Source of the DNA: a bacterium SCSIO 12696
GTDB taxonomy: Bacteria > Pseudomonadota > Gammaproteobacteria > Pseudomonadales > Porticoccaceae
Assembly (NCBI GenBank): GCA_024397955.1
Contig: CP073744.1
Location: 372,001-436,000 of the forward strand
Direction: 5' to 3'
DNA: 64,000 nt
In this document: piece by piece, positions 61,594-64,000 of the stretch
How positions within the stretch are numbered: position 1 is the first letter of the stretch
How the letters are laid out: each line of letters starts with the position of its first letter
The notes under the pieces: generated by a model
What the model was told of the DNA's origin: nothing
The model's database searches: none
What the model saw: the letters and a program-made list of their open reading frames with translations, nothing else
Translations under genes and position numbers: made by a program

Positions 61594-62973
61594 ATGACCC
61601 TGAAAATTTACAACACTCACAGCGGCCAGAAAGAAGCCTTTACCCCACTGGAAGAGGGCAAGGTGAAGATGTACGTCTGTGGCCCCACGGTTTACAACCG
61701 GGTACACATTGGTAATGCCCGACCGGTGGTGGTGTTTGACACCCTTTACCGGGTTTTAAAGTCGCTTTACGGCGATGTGACCTACGCTCGCAATATCACC
61801 GACATTGACGACAAAATCATGCAGGCGGCAGCAGACAACGGAGAGGATATTTCCGAACTGTCGGCCCGCTACGCTCAGGCGTATTTTGAGGATATGGCGG
61901 CGCTCAATAACCTTGAACCGGACATTGTTCCCTATGCCACCCAGCACCTGCCAGAAATGATCGCCATGATCGAGCGATTGATTTCCACGGGCAACGCTTA
62001 CGCGGCGGAAGGCCACGTATTGTTTGGGGTGCAGTCGATGGATGATTACGGCAAGCTCTCCAACCGTTCATTGGAGGACATGCTGGCTGGTGCCAGGGTG
62101 GAAGTGGCGCCGTACAAAAAATACGCTGGCGATTTTGTGCTGTGGAAGCCGTCCAGTGACAGCGAGCCAGGGTGGGACAGCCCCTGGGGCCGTGGCCGCC
62201 CCGGCTGGCACCTGGAATGTTCGGCGATGATTGAAAAACACCTGGGTGACACCATCGATATTCACGGCGGTGGCCGCGACCTGGTGTTCCCTCACCACGA
62301 AAACGAAATTGCCCAGAGCCAATGCTCCCACGGTGGTAAGCAGTTTGTGCGCTACTGGATGCACAATGGTTATGTGAATATCGACGGTGAGAAGATGTCC
62401 AAGTCATTGGGCAACTTCCGCATGGTTAACGAGCTGCTAAAAGAGTACCCCGGCGAACTGCTGCGCTTTGCGCTGCTTTCTGCCCACTATCGTTCCGATG
62501 TGAACTTCAATGCGGACATGTTGGACAGTAACTGGAAGGTCCTTGATAGTTTGTACGGTGCGTTGCGTGATGCTCAGGATGTGGAAGCTGTGGATGCCAG
62601 TTTATCCGGTAGCGCTTTTCTGGCAGCTTTGCATGACGATTTGAATACTCCGTTGGCGATTAGTGAATTGCACCAGATGGCACGGGAACTAAACAAAGCG
62701 GAAGGTGCTGAAAAAGCCCACAGAAAAAGTCGCCTGCTGGCTGCTGGCGCGATGTTGGGCGTTTTGCAAGGAGATGCAGAGAATTGGTTTAAGCAGTCCC
62801 GCGGCAGTGATGAAAGTTTGTCAGAGCAACAAATAGAAAACCTGATCAATGAACGCACTGATGCCAAAAAATCCCGTGACTTTGCTCGCGCCGACCAGAT
62901 TCGCGATGAGCTGCAAGCTGCGGGTGTGGTTCTGGAAGATGGCCCTGAAGGCACCAAATGGCGGCGTGAGTAA
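61594..62973 (+). CDS. cysS: Cysteinyl-tRNA synthetase
   Basis: Class I synthetase charging tRNA-Cys, 459 residues. The zinc/cysteine site begins at CGPTVYN, the HIGH-type motif is [17 protein letters not shown] follows, then [28 protein letters not shown], and the KMSKS motif [11 protein letters not shown]. The start at 61594 (ATG) matches the family N-terminus MTLKIYNT; a TTG four codons upstream is less likely. Lies 22 bases after glnS in the same direction; its TAA overlaps the next ATG (TAATG). Confidence 0.96.
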   Translation: MTLKIYNTHSGQKEAFTPLEEGKVKMYVCGPTVYNRVHIGNARPVVVFDTLYRVLKSLYGDVTYARNITDIDDKIMQAAADNGEDISELSARYAQAYFEDMAALNNLEPDIVPYATQHLPEMIAMIERLISTGNAYAAEGHVLFGVQSMDDYGKLSNRSLEDMLAGARVEVAPYKKYAGDFVLWKPSSDSEPGWDSPWGRGRPGWHLECSAMIEKHLGDTIDIHGGGRDLVFPHHENEIAQSQCSHGGKQFVRYWMHNGYVNIDGEKMSKSLGNFRMVNELLKEYPGELLRFALLSAHYRSDVNFNADMLDSNWKVLDSLYGALRDAQDVEAVDASLSGSAFLAALHDDLNTPLAISELHQMARELNKAEGAEKAHRKSRLLAAGAMLGVLQGDAENWFKQSRGSDESLSEQQIENLINERTDAKKSRDFARADQIRDELQAAGVVLEDGPEGTKWRRE

Positions 62974-63968
62974 TGTTGCAACTACCTGAACGTTTGTCTC
63001 TGGCCCAGCGCAACACGCCGTTGCAATTTTTGCCGCGCTTGTCTGCTGAGGTGGGCTGCAATATTTGGGTGAAACGAGACGATATGACCGGTTGCGGCTT
63101 GACCGGCAACAAAGTCCGCAAATTGGAGTTTACCCTTCACCATGCCTTGGCAGAGGGCTGTGATACCTTGATTACCTGTGGTGGAGTGCAGTCCAACCAC
63201 TGCCGTGCGACGGCGTTACTGGGTGCTCAGTTGGGTATGAAGGTACACCTGATTCTGCGCGGTGCTCCAGAACAGGCAGAAGGTAATCTGTTGCTGGATA
63301 AACTGTTCGGTGCAGAAATCAGCTATTACCCGCCGCGGGAATACATCCCCAACCTGCCGCAATTGTTTGCCCACTGGCAAAAGCATTATCAAGATCAAGG
63401 GCGCAAGCCTTGGCTGATTCCTACAGGTGGCAGTGATGGCATAGGTCTGTGGGGCTATATCAGTTGTGCTCAAGAGCTGGCTAAAGACGTTCAGGCTGCG
63501 GGCATTAATCCGACTGCTATTGTTTCGGCATCCGGCTCTGGCGGCACCCAGGCGGGGCTGACCGTTGGTGTGGCGGATGCTATTGGTGCTGAGCTACCGG
63601 TGATTGGTATCGCGGTGTCTGATGACAGTGCGTACTTTGTGAATAAAGTGAAGGAAGATATTGAGGACTGGCGGCAGCGCTATGGTTTTTGTGGCGATAG
63701 CTGGTTGGATGAGCTCAATGTACTGGTCAATGCAAATTACATTGGCCCTGGCTATGGTGTAGCGACTCAGCCAGTATTCGACACCATTAAACGTCTTGCC
63801 CGCCTGGAAGGAATTTTGTTGGATCCGGTGTATACCGGCAAAGCCTTCCATGGGCTGCTTGGTGAGATAGAGCAGGGCGCATTTGCTCCCGGTAGTGACT
63901 TGGTATTTGTGCATACCGGTGGCGTGTTTGGCCTTTTTGCTCAGAAGGGCCAGCTTGATTTGGATTAG
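62973..63968 (+). CDS. PLP-dependent D-cysteine desulfhydrase / ACC deaminase family protein
   Basis: 331-residue fold-type II PLP enzyme. The Schiff-base lysine lies in GCGLTGNKVRKLEFTL (about residues 44-52), then CGGVQSNHCRATALLGAQLGM, SGSGGTQAGLTVG (phosphate-binding loop) and VLVNANYIGPGYGV, with the C-terminal HTGGVFGLFAQ. The family contains D-cysteine desulfhydrase (DcyD) and 1-aminocyclopropane-1-carboxylate deaminase; the sequence favours the DcyD side, but I cannot decide. Coupled to cysS by TAATG, which fits protection of cysteinyl-tRNA formation from D-cysteine (inference). Confidence 0.88.
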   Translation: MLQLPERLSLAQRNTPLQFLPRLSAEVGCNIWVKRDDMTGCGLTGNKVRKLEFTLHHALAEGCDTLITCGGVQSNHCRATALLGAQLGMKVHLILRGAPEQAEGNLLLDKLFGAEISYYPPREYIPNLPQLFAHWQKHYQDQGRKPWLIPTGGSDGIGLWGYISCAQELAKDVQAAGINPTAIVSASGSGGTQAGLTVGVADAIGAELPVIGIAVSDDSAYFVNKVKEDIEDWRQRYGFCGDSWLDELNVLVNANYIGPGYGVATQPVFDTIKRLARLEGILLDPVYTGKAFHGLLGEIEQGAFAPGSDLVFVHTGGVFGLFAQKGQLDLD

Positions 63969-64000
63969 CTTTTCACAGTGTAGGGGTGCTTTATTTATCT

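Noticed and set aside
1..64000. Defence system, prophage, biosynthetic gene cluster or CRISPR locus
   Set aside because: None of the genes carry nuclease-helicase defence, phage structural, integrase, NRPS/PKS or cas motifs; accessory material is limited to small repeats and orphan genes.

Overview
The window reads as a chromosomal segment of a gammaproteobacterium. RMF, GcvR, YheU, EpmC, RlmM, MnmC, fused RlmKL and CmoM are largely gammaproteobacterial proteins. The 180-kDa NAD-glutamate dehydrogenase, a MASE2-type adenylate cyclase, an AbgT carrier and pairs of small PA1571-like proteins point toward marine Pseudomonas/Cellvibrio/Spongiibacter relatives; that placement is inference. Most of the window is dense housekeeping DNA with short intergenic gaps, broken by a few AT-rich or repeat-bearing accessory patches.

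Layout. 1-7.5 kb: the 3' part of a peptide (POT) transporter, then a minus-strand run gcvR-trmL-mioC-fldB-mnmC facing yheU-hydrolase-rlmM. 7.5-15 kb: an ABM-domain protein, tusA, an HD phosphohydrolase, an unknown protein with an internal duplication, epmC-exonuclease-pdxB, alaA flanked by two paralogous small proteins, and a DUF1499 membrane protein. 15.0-15.6 kb: two tandem tRNA-Glu/tRNA-Gly pairs. 15.6-25.4 kb: yadGH-queF, an AT-rich orphan gene between direct repeats, a class III adenylate cyclase, cmoM, yqjG with a LysR regulator, a redox cluster (peroxiredoxin-like, mdaB, HxlR regulator) and pirin. 25.4-26.6 kb: tRNA-Ser and tRNA-Arg with an unusual set of structured repeats, an inverted copy of a tRNA 3' end and a tRNA pseudogene, plus the nitroreductase ydjA. 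26.6-33.6 kb: a MoxR/Bat operon. 33.8-46 kb: gdhB, a MITE-like element inside its terminator, pyrD, rmf, rlmKL, a glutaredoxin-like protein, ppdK and a ybcJ-like S4 protein. 46-53.5 kb: a membrane DnaJ protein, a GAF-GGDEF cyclase, an AbgT transporter, an orphan, acnB and a GST. 53.5-54.8 kb: a low-GC island with unknown small genes. 54.8-64 kb: miaE, a PqiA-like protein, a ferritin-like protein coupled to a glycosyltransferase, a TPR protein, lpxH with a fresh 310-bp tandem duplication, ppiB, glnS, cysS and a PLP enzyme of the D-cysteine desulfhydrase/ACC deaminase family.

A functional thread is translation quality. MnmC, TusA, TrmL, CmoM and QueF act on wobble position 34 of tRNA or supply its sulfur, and MiaE acts on A37. 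RlmM and RlmKL modify 23S rRNA, EpmC hydroxylates EF-P, RMF hibernates ribosomes, and GlnS, CysS and six intact tRNA genes complete the set. A second thread is redox and thiol handling: flavodoxins, YqjG, MdaB, HxlR, pirin, YdjA, GST and a glutaredoxin-like protein.

I found no defence system, prophage, CRISPR array or complete insertion sequence. The most interesting signals are small: a hairpin repeat family ending in the tRNA T-loop motif, a MITE inserted in a terminator loop, a perfect 31-bp palindrome built on a tRNA-Ser 3' end, paired small proteins around alaA, a putative diiron protein translationally coupled to a glycosyltransferase, and a perfect tandem duplication that builds a chimeric exported-LpxH reading frame.
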